DNA of 64,000 nucleotides from Lepidurus packardi (lineage: Eukaryota > Arthropoda > Branchiopoda > Notostraca > Triopsidae), in NCBI GenBank assembly GCA_023053545.1, contig JAKZAN010000055.1:62001-126000 (forward strand), read 5' to 3'. This document shows, piece by piece, positions 24,943 through 34,694 of the stretch (position 1 is its first letter; each line of letters begins with the position of its first letter). The notes beneath the pieces are model-generated. The model searched no databases, was not told the DNA's origin, and worked only from the letters and a program-made list of their open reading frames with translations. The position numbers and the translations under genes are program-made.

Positions 24943-24979
24943 CACCCGCGATTGCGAATAGACAAACAAATTGTAAAAT

Positions 24980-25835
24980 ATGGCTTGGTTTAAAAGAACA
25001 GAAAAAGGAATTACCACTGCAACAGAAGATAAAAAAGATGTTCCGAAAGGATTGTGGTATAAATCACCAACTGGAAAAATCGTTGATGCTGATGAACTGG
25101 CGCGCAATCTATATGTAAGTCCAGAAGACGGTTTTCACGTTAGAATTGGCAGTAAAGAATATTTCGAAATATTATTTGATGATAACGAATTCAAAGGAAT
25201 TAGACGCGAATATCACATCGAAAGATCCATTAAATTTTGTTGATACTAAAAAATACGCAGACCGATTGAAAGACGCAATCGACAAAACCAAATTGAAAGA
25301 TGCAGTGAGAACTGCAGTTGGGAAATCTAAGGGCAACGACTTAGTTGTTTGCTGTATGGATTTCGCATTCATTGGCGGTTCGATGGGTGCAGTAGTTGGC
25401 GAGAAAATTGCAAGGGGAATTGACCACGCAATCAAAAACAAAATCCCGTTCGTTATGATTTCGAAATCTGGCGGTGCCAGGATGATGGAAGCAGCATACT
25501 CGCTGATGCAATTGGCCAAAACCTCGGCAAAATTAGCGCAACTGGCTGAAGCAAAAATCCCATACATTTCGTTGTGTACAGACCCAACAACAGGCGGTAC
25601 GACAGCTTCTTACGCAATGTTAGGAGATGTTAATATTTCAGAACCTGGCGCTCTAATTGGCTTTGCTGGGCCAAGGGTAGTGAAAGACACGACTGGAAAA
25701 GACCTGCCAGAAGGATTTCAGACGGCTGAATTTGTCTTGGAACATGGCTTTTTAGATTTTATTACACCTCGAAAAGAACTAAAAAACAAAATTAATTTAT
25801 ACTTGGATTTGGTTCTCAACCAAGCCGTGCGATAA
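24980..25835 (+). pseudogene. accD: acetyl-CoA carboxylase carboxyltransferase subunit beta, one-base frameshift
   Basis: The first frame ([19 protein letters not shown] through [12 protein letters not shown]) breaks at AAAGG near 25193-25197; dropping one A continues [19 protein letters not shown] and the whole carboxyltransferase core: [70 protein letters not shown] and ending [10 protein letters not shown]. The joined length, about 284 residues, is normal. AccD is essential for making malonyl-CoA, so a read error is far likelier than decay. The N-terminus lacks the four cysteines of the zinc ribbon found in E. coli AccD, as I recall for flavobacterial AccD. Confidence 0.92.
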
Positions 25836-25854
25836 AATAAAAAATAGAATTTAA

Positions 25855-25888
25855 AGCCCGATTTAATGATTTAATTCGGGTTTTTTTT
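25855..25888 (+). terminator. terminator after accD
   Basis: CCCGA (25857-25861) pairs with TCGGG (25876-25880) with an AT-rich partly paired centre, followed by eight T. It lies between accD and the convergent permease gene. Confidence 0.8.
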
Positions 25889-25904
25889 GTGCCTTATAAA
25901 GACC

Positions 25905-27161
25905 CTACATACCCGTTCTGATGGCTTCAACCGGATCTAATTTTGATGCTGAAATGGCCGGTAAAATTCCAGAAATCAAGCCAATAATTGCGGCTAACGA
26001 TGTGCCCAAGAACACATTGCCCATACTTAAAACAAATTCAAAATCTAAGGCATTGGTTAGCACTAGCGTAATCAAGTAAACCAACAATAAACCGATTATA
26101 CCGCCAATTACAGAAAGAATTACGGCTTCAAAAAGAAATTGAAACAAAATGAATCTGTTTTTGGCGCCGAGCGATTTTTGAATGCCTATTAAATTTGTGC
26201 GTTCCTTTACGGAAACAAACATAATATTAGCTATTCCGAAGCCGCCCACAAGAAGTGAAAATCCACTGATAATCCAGCCAACTAAATTCATCTGAGCCAC
26301 AATGCCGTCAATTAAATCTGTAAAGCCAGAAAGAATATTAATAAAAAAGTTGTCTATTTCTTCTGATTTAATGCCGCGAGAAGTTCTGATTTTCTGTGTA
26401 ATTTCTCCTTTAAGGGCGTCAATATCTGCGCCTTTTTGCGGCTTAATAATGATTACTGGCAACATTGTTTTTTCTGTCTTTTGGCCGTACAATCTTCGTA
26501 AAAAATTAGAAGGCAAAAAGGCCGATGTGTCATTGCTTTCGCCAAACATTCCAGCGCCTTGCTTTTTAAGTACGCCAATAACAGAGAACCGCTGGCCATA
26601 AATCCGTACACTTTTCCCAATGGGATCAGCGTCTTTAAAAAGGGTTTTAGCGACCTCATATCCCAAAACAATGACCTGAGCACCAGAATTTGATTCCGAT
26701 TCCGAATAAAATCTGCCTGTTTCAAATTCTAGAGTTTGCACATCCGTAAATTCCTGCGTAGCAGCCACAATATTGACGCTGTTCACCATTTCCGTTCCAA
26801 ATTTTATTGTCTCAGCTTTAAAAACGAAATACTGAAAACAAACCTGCTCGGCACCGCCAAGAACCTTGCTCATAGTGTGGTATTCTTCATAAGTCACATC
26901 AGGAAATTGCTCAGTTTTCCACCGCGGAATACTGCTCGGCCCAAAAGACTGCCTTGTTAAATAGATTGTGTTTTTATCCAAAGAACTAAGATCTTTCTTA
27001 ATCTTCCGATCGAGTGAGTCGACTGCAGCCAAAACTGCTATAATCGAAAATATTCCAATAGTCACACCAAGCAGCGAAAGCAAAGTCCGTAGTTTGTTAT
27101 TTCGAAGCGCACTTATGGCGAAACTGAAGCTTTCTTTTAATAGGCGAATGTAGACCAGCAT
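25905..27161 (-). CDS. MacB/FtsX-type ABC transporter permease
   Basis: The ATG at 27161 gives 418 residues (MLVYIRLLKESFSFAISALR); the longer frame adds ten residues with no support. An N-terminal membrane segment (LLSLLGVTIGIFSIIAVLAAV, 26-46) is followed by a MacB-type periplasmic domain (VIVLGYEVAKTLF, SVIGVLKKQGAG) and a C-terminal three-helix FtsX domain (FANIMFVSVKERTNLIGIQKSLGAKNRFILFQF-like, near 318-350, then two more helices). It ends DPVEAIRTGM, the usual end of the family. It would couple a cytoplasmic ATPase to export or signalling; no ATPase gene is next to it. Confidence 0.9.
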   Translation of the reverse strand: MLVYIRLLKESFSFAISALRNNKLRTLLSLLGVTIGIFSIIAVLAAVDSLDRKIKKDLSSLDKNTIYLTRQSFGPSSIPRWKTEQFPDVTYEEYHTMSKVLGGAEQVCFQYFVFKAETIKFGTEMVNSVNIVAATQEFTDVQTLEFETGRFYSESESNSGAQVIVLGYEVAKTLFKDADPIGKSVRIYGQRFSVIGVLKKQGAGMFGESNDTSAFLPSNFLRRLYGQKTEKTMLPVIIIKPQKGADIDALKGEITQKIRTSRGIKSEEIDNFFINILSGFTDLIDGIVAQMNLVGWIISGFSLLVGGFGIANIMFVSVKERTNLIGIQKSLGAKNRFILFQFLFEAVILSVIGGIIGLLLVYLITLVLTNALDFEFVLSMGNVFLGTSLAAIIGLISGILPAISASKLDPVEAIRTGM

Positions 27162-27285
27162 AATTTTAATTTCTTGGGTAAAATTGCGCAATTTTCAGCA
27201 TAAAACCTAATTGATTATACAGGAAAATACTTCAAGCCCAATCGAAAAATATTAAAATTCGCTATTAACGCTAATCAAAAAAAAC

Positions 27286-27293
27286 TACTTTTG
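27286..27293 (+). promoter_or_regulatory. -7 box of the purH promoter
   Basis: TACTTTTG fits TAnnTTTG, 23 bases before the purH ATG. Confidence 0.45.
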
Positions 27294-27316
27294 CACAACT
27301 AAAATCCAACTACTAA

Positions 27317-28843
27317 ATGCACAACAACAAAACCATTAAATCAGCGCTTATTTCTGTTTTTTCCAAAGACGGATTAGAGCCCTTAATTCAAGAATTGCAC
27401 AAACAAAATGTTATATTTTATTCTACTGGTGGCACTCAGGAATTCATTGAAAACCTAGGCTTTCCCGTAATCCCCGTTGAAGATGTAACTTCATATCCGT
27501 CTATTCTTGGTGGCCGAGTGAAAACATTACACCCAAAAGTTTTTGGTGGTATTTTGAACAGGCAAGATAATGAAAGTGATGTGAAGCAAATGGTTGAATA
27601 TGAGATCCCACAAATTGATTTGGTAATAGTTGACCTCTACCCATTTGAAAAAACAGTTGCATCTGGCGCATCGGAATCAGACATCATCGAGAAAATCGAC
27701 ATTGGCGGAATTTCCTTAATTCGAGCAGCCGCGAAGAATTTTAAAGACACCGTTATACTCTCTTCGATGACACAATATGCTGGGTTTTTAGAATTAATAC
27801 AAACTAAACTCGGCACCACAGATTTAGAAGACCGCAAAAAATTAGCAACGCAAGCATTTCACGTTTCTTCTAATTACGACACAGCTATCTTTAACTATTT
27901 CAATACTGATGATACTTATTACAAAGCAAGTATAGACAATGGGATGACGTTGCGATATGGCGAAAATCCGCATCAAAAAGGGTTTTTCTTCGGCGACTTC
28001 GATTCGATGTTCACAAAATTACACGGAAAAGAATTGTCTTACAACAACCTTCTTGACGTTGATGCTGCTGTAAATTTAATTTTAGAATTTAAAGAAAACG
28101 ACCCTACTTTTGCCATCTTAAAACACAATAATGCATGTGGATTAGCAACCCGCAGCACAATGAAACAAGCCTATTTGGATGCCTTGTCAGGCGACCCTAC
28201 GTCTGCGTTTGGAGGTGTTTTAATTGCAAATGGCAACATTGACAAAGAAACTGCAGAAGAAATTAACAATCTTTTTTGTGAAGTAGTGATCGCACCATCG
28301 TTTGATGAAGCTGCAATTTCCATATTAAACGAAAAAAAGAATAGAATAATTTTGGTTTTAAATGATGTAGAACTGCCTCAAAAACAAGTCAGAAGCTGTT
28401 TGAACGGCGTTCTTATTCAGGATCGGAACAACATCACTGATACTAAAGCCAACTTAAAACACGTTACAGAGACGACCCCTTCCGATTCAGAAGTATCTGA
28501 TTTGATTTTTGCTTCAAAAATTTGTAAGAATACAAAATCAAACACAATCGTATTGGCAAAAAATGGTCAGTTGCTTGCAGCAGGCACAGGTCAAACATCT
28601 CGCGTTGATGCTTTAAAACAAGCAATTGAAAAAGCAAACACGTTTGGATTCGACCTGCACGGCGCAGTAATGGCAAGTGATGCATTTTTCCCTTTTCCTG
28701 ACTGCGTGGAGATCGCAAAAAACGCGGGCATTAGCGCTGTTATTCAGCCAGGTGGGTCAATAAAAGACGAACTAAGCATTAATTATTGCAACGAAAATAA
28801 AGTTGCAATGGTATTTACTGGAATACGTCATTTTAAACATTAA
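27317..28843 (+). CDS. purH: bifunctional AICAR transformylase / IMP cyclohydrolase
   Basis: A 508-residue PurH. The N-terminal IMP cyclohydrolase (MGS-like) domain shows ALISVFSKDGLEPLIQEL, STGGTQEFIENLG and GGRVKTLHPKVFGGIL. The transformylase domain shows LRYGENPHQKGFF, LSYNNLLDVDAA, ILKHNNACGLA, DPTSAFGGV, GQTSRVDALKQAIEKA, SDAFFPFPDCVEIA and IQPGGSIKD. It makes the last two steps of IMP synthesis. It is 54 bases upstream of mreB, a gene order common in Bacteroidetes, but a separate promoter box lies before mreB. Confidence 0.96.
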   Translation: MHNNKTIKSALISVFSKDGLEPLIQELHKQNVIFYSTGGTQEFIENLGFPVIPVEDVTSYPSILGGRVKTLHPKVFGGILNRQDNESDVKQMVEYEIPQIDLVIVDLYPFEKTVASGASESDIIEKIDIGGISLIRAAAKNFKDTVILSSMTQYAGFLELIQTKLGTTDLEDRKKLATQAFHVSSNYDTAIFNYFNTDDTYYKASIDNGMTLRYGENPHQKGFFFGDFDSMFTKLHGKELSYNNLLDVDAAVNLILEFKENDPTFAILKHNNACGLATRSTMKQAYLDALSGDPTSAFGGVLIANGNIDKETAEEINNLFCEVVIAPSFDEAAISILNEKKNRIILVLNDVELPQKQVRSCLNGVLIQDRNNITDTKANLKHVTETTPSDSEVSDLIFASKICKNTKSNTIVLAKNGQLLAAGTGQTSRVDALKQAIEKANTFGFDLHGAVMASDAFFPFPDCVEIAKNAGISAVIQPGGSIKDELSINYCNENKVAMVFTGIRHFKH

Positions 28844-28849
28844 TTTGTT

Positions 28850-28857
28850 TAACTTTG
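28850..28857 (+). promoter_or_regulatory. -7 box of the mreB promoter
   Basis: TAACTTTG fits TAnnTTTG, 40 bases before mreB and 7 bases after the purH stop. Confidence 0.45.
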
Positions 28858-28897
28858 TTCGTTAAAATTTTTATAATACTTAAACTCCGAAAAACCT

Positions 28898-29926
28898 ATG
28901 GGATTTTTTGACTTCATGACCGAGGAAATAGCAATTGACCTTGGTACAGCTAACACTTTAATCATTCACAATGATAAAGTTGTTATTGACAGCCCTTCGA
29001 TTGTTGCCCGCGACAGGATCTCAGGTAAGATCACTGCCGTAGGTAAAGAGGCAAATATGATGCAAGGTAAAACCCATGAAAACATCAAGACCATTAGGCC
29101 TCTAAAAGATGGTGTAATTGCGGATTTTGATGCTTCGGAGAAAATGATCAGCATGTTCATCAAAAGTATACCAGCCTTAAAAAAACGAATGTTCACACCA
29201 GCATTAAGAATGGTTGTTTGCATTCCATCTGGAATTACGGAAGTTGAAATGCGTGCTGTTAAAGAATCTTGTGAACGTGTAAACGGGAAAGAAGTATACT
29301 TAATTCACGAACCGATGGCTGCAGCTATTGGTATCGGGATTGACATTATGCAACCTAAAGGAAATATGATTGTTGACATAGGCGGTGGAACAACCGAAAT
29401 TGCCGTAATTGCTTTGGGCGGCATTGTTTGCGATAAATCAGTAAAAATTGCCGGAGACGTGTTCACTAACGATATTATATATTACATGAGAACGCAGCAC
29501 AACTTGTTTGTGGGAGAGGCAACTGCTGAAAAAATAAAAATTACTATTGGAGCTGCAATCGAAGATTTGCAAACACCACCTGAGGACATGTCTGTTCAAG
29601 GACGTGATTTGCTAACTGGTAAGCCAAAACAAGTTGAAGTATCTTTCCGAGAAATTGCAAAAGCGCTAGACAAATCGATTCAGCGTATTGAAGATGCTAT
29701 TATGGAAACGCTATCTCAAACACCACCGGAATTAGCAGCAGATATCTACAACACCGGAATCTACCTTGCAGGAGGCGGATCAATGTTGCGCGGACTTGAC
29801 AAGAGAATCTCTCAAAAAACAGATCTTCCTGTTTATATCGCAGAAGATCCTTTGCGTGCTGTTGTTCGTGGAACCGGACTTGCGTTAAAAAACATTCCGA
29901 AGTTTAGAAGCATTCTTATCAAATAA
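28898..29926 (+). CDS. mreB: rod shape-determining protein MreB
   Basis: A 342-residue bacterial actin. Phosphate 1 DLGTANTLI near 11-19, IHEPMAAAIGIGI near 138-150, phosphate 2 IVDIGGGTTEIAVIALGG near 160-177, EKIKITIGAA, and adenosine loop IYLAGGGSMLRGLDKRI near 289-305. It forms membrane filaments that direct lateral wall growth. First gene of the mreBCD-mrdA-rodA operon; mreC follows after 38 bases. Confidence 0.97.
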   Translation: MGFFDFMTEEIAIDLGTANTLIIHNDKVVIDSPSIVARDRISGKITAVGKEANMMQGKTHENIKTIRPLKDGVIADFDASEKMISMFIKSIPALKKRMFTPALRMVVCIPSGITEVEMRAVKESCERVNGKEVYLIHEPMAAAIGIGIDIMQPKGNMIVDIGGGTTEIAVIALGGIVCDKSVKIAGDVFTNDIIYYMRTQHNLFVGEATAEKIKITIGAAIEDLQTPPEDMSVQGRDLLTGKPKQVEVSFREIAKALDKSIQRIEDAIMETLSQTPPELAADIYNTGIYLAGGGSMLRGLDKRISQKTDLPVYIAEDPLRAVVRGTGLALKNIPKFRSILIK

Positions 29927-29964
29927 ATTCGGACAACGGGCCAGATTAAACAGATTAAACACTC

Positions 29965-30789
29965 ATGCAGCAAATTTTCAATTTTGTATTTAAAAACAGT
30001 ACCAAGCTACTGTTTTTGCTGCTTTTGAGCATTTCCTTGATTTTGACTATCCAAGCGCACTCCTTTCATAAAAGTAAGGTGATTAGTTCTGCCAATTTCT
30101 TTACGGGTGGAATCTACGAACAAATTAATTCTGCTGGAGAATATTTCACCTTAAGAAGCCAGAACGAAGAATTAGCACTTGAAAATGCGCGTCTAAAAAA
30201 CATACTATTCAATCAAAAAGATACCACGGGAGCTCCGGTCATTAATCCCAAAATTGGCATTGAAAAGACAAACGTAATTGTCTCTAAAGTAATCAAAAAC
30301 AGTTACAGCACTTTTGAAAATTACTTAACAATTGATAGCGGTTCTGAAGCCGGAATAGAGTCGGACATGGGCGTGGTTAACAGCTCTGGTATTATTGGAA
30401 TTGTCGACAAAACGTCAAAAAATTATGCGACCATTGTGAGTATTCTAAACGTGAAATCGCAGATCAACGCCAAATTAAAAAAATCCAATCACTTCGGATC
30501 ACTAGTTTGGAACGGTAAGAGCACTGGCTACGTGCAATTAATAGATGTTCCGCGGTTGGCTGCCGTGCGAAAAGGCGACACCATTGTAACAGGCGGACAA
30601 TCAATCATATTCCCAGAAAATATTGGAATTGGCGTTATCGATAAAATTTTCACCGATAATCAAACAAATTATTACACAATAAATGTGAAATTGTTTAATG
30701 ACATGACTAACCTGGGACACGTCTATGTGATCAAGCAAAAAGACCGCGCGGAGATTATTAACCTTCAAAAAGCTTCAAAAGGTGAATAG
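29965..30789 (+). CDS. mreC: rod shape-determining protein MreC
   Basis: A 274-residue protein with one N-terminal membrane helix (FLLLLSISLILTIQAH, 17-32), a coiled coil (ARLKNILFNQ region, 62-85) and the periplasmic beta domain: VIVSKVIKNSYSTFENYLTI, GIESDMGVVNSSGIIGIVDKTSKN, SILNVKSQINAKLKKSNHFGSL and VRKGDTIVTGGQSIIFPENIGIG. It links MreB to the wall synthases. It overlaps mreD by 8 bases. Confidence 0.94.
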   Translation: MQQIFNFVFKNSTKLLFLLLLSISLILTIQAHSFHKSKVISSANFFTGGIYEQINSAGEYFTLRSQNEELALENARLKNILFNQKDTTGAPVINPKIGIEKTNVIVSKVIKNSYSTFENYLTIDSGSEAGIESDMGVVNSSGIIGIVDKTSKNYATIVSILNVKSQINAKLKKSNHFGSLVWNGKSTGYVQLIDVPRLAAVRKGDTIVTGGQSIIFPENIGIGVIDKIFTDNQTNYYTINVKLFNDMTNLGHVYVIKQKDRAEIINLQKASKGE

Positions 30790-31288
30790 CGCGGTAATCA
30801 TAAATGTTTTGAGATTCATATTTTTAATTTTGGCGCAGGTCATTATTTTCAACAATATGAATCTATTTGGGTTTCTCAATCCGTTTCCATACGTTTTGTT
30901 CCTGATTTTATACCCAGTGAATGGCAATAAAGCAGGATTAATCGCAGCCGGATTCGCGATCGGACTCATGATGGACATGTTTTCTAATTCGGGCGGTGTG
31001 CATGCGGCTTCATGCTTAGTATTAGCTTATGCGCGACCATCGATTTTTAAATTTTCATTTGGGTTAAGCTACGAATATCAGACAATTCGAATTAATGACG
31101 TACTAACACCAGAACGTTTTTCGTTTATATTAATTTCAGTTGTAATACACCATTTCACAATGTTTCTGCTAGAAGTTTTTCGCATAAGCAGTATTTGGGA
31201 CATTTTACTGAGAACCATATTTAGCACGATTTTTACGATCTTAATTTGCATTATTATAATTTACATTTTTAAGCCAGGAAAAAGATGA
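30782..31288 (+). CDS. mreD: rod shape-determining protein MreD
   Basis: A 168-residue membrane protein with about five helices (IINVLRFIFLILAQVIIFNN first, NPFPYVLFLILYPVNGNKAG, then the FAIGLMMDMFSNSGGVHAA motif and two C-terminal helices). The length, topology and place between mreC and mrdA identify it although MreD sequences vary. Overlaps mreC by 8 bases and mrdA by 4, so it is translationally coupled. Confidence 0.9.
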   Translation: MNSAVIINVLRFIFLILAQVIIFNNMNLFGFLNPFPYVLFLILYPVNGNKAGLIAAGFAIGLMMDMFSNSGGVHAASCLVLAYARPSIFKFSFGLSYEYQTIRINDVLTPERFSFILISVVIHHFTMFLLEVFRISSIWDILLRTIFSTIFTILICIIIIYIFKPGKR

Positions 31289-33168
31289 GAAAGGTTTTAC
31301 TGCCCGTATTGGTTGTAGTCTGTGCCGCACTTCTTTTGCTACGATTGTTTTATCTTCAAGTTATCGACGATACTTTAAAACTAAAATCGGATAACAATGC
31401 AATAAAGATTAAATACGATTATCCCGAACGTGGCTATATCTATGACCGAAAAGGAAAGCTCCTTGTCGCCAATCAACCTTCATATGACATCATGGTTACG
31501 CCAAAAGATGTAAAGAATATCGACACTTTGGAATTCTGCGAATTGCTTAAAATTACCAAAGAAGACTTTATTAAAATAATGGAAAAAGCCCGGGTCTATA
31601 GCCCGCGCATTCGATCAGTCTTTTTGCCACAATTAAACAAAAGCGAGTTTGCTGCTTTTCAGGAAAAAATTAGAAAATTCCCTGGGTTCGAGATTCAAAA
31701 GCGTTCGCTACGCGATTATCAAGTCAATTTTGGTGCAAACGTTTTCGGCTTCATTACGCAAGTCAACGAAGGCATTATCAAAAAAAATCCATACTACATA
31801 AGCGGCGATTTAATTGGACGTCAAGGTGTTGAAGAAAGTTACGAAGAGATTCTGCGCGGCGTAAAAGGTGTAAAATACATTCAAAAAGACAAGTACAACC
31901 GAGAAATTGGTTCATACAAAGAAGGGAAATACGACACAATAGCTGTTCAAGGAAAAGACATTCACTTGACTATCGACTTGGAATTGCAAAAATATGGTCA
32001 AGAATTGATGATTAACAAACGAGGTGGAATTGTGGCTATCGAACCTTCAACTGGTGAAATTCTAGCTTTAGTTACCGCACCTTCATACGACCCAGCAATT
32101 TTAGTAGGCCGACAAAGATCACGCAATTACACAAAGCTTTATCATGACTCGATTGCAAAGCCCTTATACGACCGTCCATTATTAGCTGAATACCCACCAG
32201 GCTCACCATTCAAGATTCTAACAGGACTGATCGGTCTTCAAGAGGGCGTTATCGATGTAAACACCGGATTTGTTTGCCACCACGGATTCAGTTATGCACG
32301 GGGCAGATTCATGAAATGCCACGATTCTGGCGTATCTGTTCTGCACAACGGCATCTACAATTCATGCAATACATATTTCGCAAATGTATACATGAAAACA
32401 ATCAATAAATTTGTAAAGCCAGCTGATGGCGTAGACGTTTGGAGTAACCACCTAAAAAGTTTTGGACTAGGTCAGTTCATGGGATATGACTTGCCTACCG
32501 GGAAAAAAGGAAGCCGACCAACATCAAAAACCTACAAAAGAATTTATCCAAATGGCGGATGGAGAAGCACGGCAATTGTTTCCAATGCAATTGGGCAAGG
32601 CGAAGTTTTAATGACGCCCATTCAGCTTGCGAATATGATGGCAACAGTCGCAAATCGCGGTTATTACTTTACGCCCCACATCATCAAAACGATAAAAGGC
32701 GAACAAATAGACAAGGCATTCAGAACAAAACACGTCACAACAATAAACAAAAAATACTTCGAGCCCGTTATCGCAGGACTTTATGACGTATACAATTTAG
32801 GAACTGCCAAATCAGTTCGCGTTGAAGGAATCGAGATTTGCGGCAAAACAGGGACAGCAGAGAACTTTGCGAAAATTAATGGAAAACGCACAAAATTACA
32901 AGATCACTCCATTTTTGTCGCTTTTGCCCCTAAAGACAATCCAAAAATTGCAATCGCAGTATTTGTTGAAAACGGCTATTGGGGTGCACGATGGGCTGGT
33001 CCTATTTCTAGTTTAATGATCGAAAAATATTTGCGTGGAAAAATTTCCCGTACCGACTTAGAAAAACAAATGTTGCAAGGCAGCCTCGAAGGAGAATATG
33101 CAAAATATACCGGAAAGGCACCTGTAATACCAACAAATCAAGAAAACGAGGCTGAAGCAGAAAACTAA
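31285..33168 (+). CDS. mrdA: penicillin-binding protein 2 (elongasome transpeptidase)
   Basis: A 627-residue class B PBP. One N-terminal membrane helix (LLPVLVVVCAALLLLRLFYL) and the pedestal motif YPERGYIYDRKGKLLVANQP near 46-65. Transpeptidase motifs: S307-P-F-K (in YPPGSPFKI), S360-C-N (in IYNSCNTYF) and K521-T-G-T (in ICGKTGTAEN). It cross-links peptidoglycan during elongation as partner of RodA, encoded next with a 1-base overlap. The C-terminal acidic tail is variable. Confidence 0.95.
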   Translation: MRKVLLPVLVVVCAALLLLRLFYLQVIDDTLKLKSDNNAIKIKYDYPERGYIYDRKGKLLVANQPSYDIMVTPKDVKNIDTLEFCELLKITKEDFIKIMEKARVYSPRIRSVFLPQLNKSEFAAFQEKIRKFPGFEIQKRSLRDYQVNFGANVFGFITQVNEGIIKKNPYYISGDLIGRQGVEESYEEILRGVKGVKYIQKDKYNREIGSYKEGKYDTIAVQGKDIHLTIDLELQKYGQELMINKRGGIVAIEPSTGEILALVTAPSYDPAILVGRQRSRNYTKLYHDSIAKPLYDRPLLAEYPPGSPFKILTGLIGLQEGVIDVNTGFVCHHGFSYARGRFMKCHDSGVSVLHNGIYNSCNTYFANVYMKTINKFVKPADGVDVWSNHLKSFGLGQFMGYDLPTGKKGSRPTSKTYKRIYPNGGWRSTAIVSNAIGQGEVLMTPIQLANMMATVANRGYYFTPHIIKTIKGEQIDKAFRTKHVTTINKKYFEPVIAGLYDVYNLGTAKSVRVEGIEICGKTGTAENFAKINGKRTKLQDHSIFVAFAPKDNPKIAIAVFVENGYWGARWAGPISSLMIEKYLRGKISRTDLEKQMLQGSLEGEYAKYTGKAPVIPTNQENEAEAEN

Positions 33169-34427
33169 TGAAGAACCAAAGCATCACAAATAATCTGGAT
33201 TGGATCAGCGTGTTTATTTATGTGCTACTCGTTATAATGGGCTGGCTCAACATTTATTCCTCCTCGCTGTCTATTGAAGAAACCGCAGCAGGCTTCGATT
33301 TTTCTCAGAAATATGGCAAACAATTGCTATTTATACTGTTCACGATTCCACTAATTTTCATTGTCCTAACCGTGGAAGGTAAATTTTATGAAAAATACGC
33401 AAGTATCATTTTTATAATCGCACTGCTATCCTTAGTCGGTCTTTTTGCTTTCGGAAAAACAATCGCAGGACAACGCTGCTGGTATGCAATCGGGTCCTTT
33501 ACGCTGCAACCGTCAGAATTTGCCAAAGCCGCTACCGCACTCGCCATCGCAAAATACCTGAGCGACGTGCAAGTAAACCTTCGAGACGTGCGCACGCAAA
33601 TGGCGGTACTCGCAATCATCTTTTTGCCAGTTATACTCATTTTGCCGCAACCTGATCCAGGAAGCGCCTTAATATATTCGATTTTTATCGTAGTGCTATA
33701 CCGCGAAGGCATGCCAGCTTGGTACTTATGGCTTGGCTTCTTCGCAATTCTGCTGTTCATTCTCGCACTGGTTCTCAAACCACTCGTAATCATCGGCATC
33801 GCAGCAGCATTAATAATTCTGTTCTACCTTAAAAGCAGAATCGCTAACAGAAACATCATCGCTAGTGCACTAGCTTTCGTTATGATTACAGGCTACGTTT
33901 TATCAGTCGATTACGTCTTCGAACACGTCTTCAAACAACACCACCGCGACCGATTCAACATTCTACTGGGCAAGCAAGTCGACCTAAAAGGCGTCGGATA
34001 CAACACCAATCAATCAGAAATCGCCATCGGTTCTGGCGGATGGTTCGGGAAAGGATTTTTGGAAGGCACACAAACAAAAGGCGGTTTCGTACCGGAACAA
34101 CACACAGATTATATCTTCACAACCGTGGGCGAAGAATGGGGTTTTCTAGGCTCATTAGTGGTCCTTATGTTGTTTGTAGGCCTAATTCTACGCGTAATTT
34201 ACCTCGCCGAACGTCAAAAAACAAAATTTAGTCGGGTATACGGCCACTGCGTCGCAGGTGTACTTTTCATTCACTTTTTCGTCAACATCGCAATGGTAGT
34301 AGGCATCTTCCCAACAATTGGTGTCCCACTCCCACTCTTTTCATATGGCGGTTCAGGACTTTGGGGATTCTCCATTTTGCTGTTCATCTTTCTTAAAATG
34401 GATGCCAACAAAGTAAATGAATGGTAA
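33168..34427 (+). CDS. rodA: RodA SEDS peptidoglycan glycosyltransferase
   Basis: A 419-residue membrane protein with about ten helices. SEDS signatures: WYAIGSFTLQPSEFAKAATALAIAKYL near 105-130, LPQPDPGSALIYS near 162-174, GTQTKGGFVPEQHTDYIFTTVGEEWGF-like segment near 296-322 and GVPLPLFSYGGSGLWG near 384-399. It polymerises lipid II during elongation together with PBP2. Last gene of the mreBCD-mrdA-rodA operon. Confidence 0.95.
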   Translation: MKNQSITNNLDWISVFIYVLLVIMGWLNIYSSSLSIEETAAGFDFSQKYGKQLLFILFTIPLIFIVLTVEGKFYEKYASIIFIIALLSLVGLFAFGKTIAGQRCWYAIGSFTLQPSEFAKAATALAIAKYLSDVQVNLRDVRTQMAVLAIIFLPVILILPQPDPGSALIYSIFIVVLYREGMPAWYLWLGFFAILLFILALVLKPLVIIGIAAALIILFYLKSRIANRNIIASALAFVMITGYVLSVDYVFEHVFKQHHRDRFNILLGKQVDLKGVGYNTNQSEIAIGSGGWFGKGFLEGTQTKGGFVPEQHTDYIFTTVGEEWGFLGSLVVLMLFVGLILRVIYLAERQKTKFSRVYGHCVAGVLFIHFFVNIAMVVGIFPTIGVPLPLFSYGGSGLWGFSILLFIFLKMDANKVNEW

Positions 34428-34437
34428 ATGCTTCTTT

Positions 34438-34548
34438 TGAAGCTATTTCCCGCTTTCCGCACTATCTTGCGCAACAACCACACACTCAAAAACAGCTTTT
34501 GCCTAGCGCAAGGATAGTTAGCTTCAATCGGGGCTAGGCATTTGCCTA
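34438..34548. repeat. intergenic repeat family B, copy 2
   Basis: Starts TGAAGCTATTTCCCGC, has GCACTATCTTG, and ends AATCGGGGCTAGGCATTTG. Compare 20375-20490 and 52637-52740. The rest of the spacer (34549-34640) is A/C-rich filler with no gene. Confidence 0.72.
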
Positions 34549-34639
34549 CATACAAAATGTCCATTCAAATCAACCCAAATCAAACAACCATTCAACCATC
34601 AACACATAAAAAAAATCAACCCAAATCACACCATAAACA

Positions 34640-34670
34640 AAAAAAACTCCGCTGCAACGAGCGGAGTTTT
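34640..34670. terminator. bidirectional terminator between rodA and the protease
   Basis: ACTCCGCT (34646-34653) and AGCGGAGT (34660-34667) form an 8-bp stem with loop GCAACG. A-run before and T-run after, so it can serve both rodA and the convergent protease gene. Confidence 0.85.
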
Positions 34671-34694
34671 CAGTATCATCAAAATCAGATCAGC

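Noticed and set aside
34271-34564. 97-codon minus-strand frame over the rodA end
   Set aside because: Antisense to rodA and crossing repeat family B; no support.
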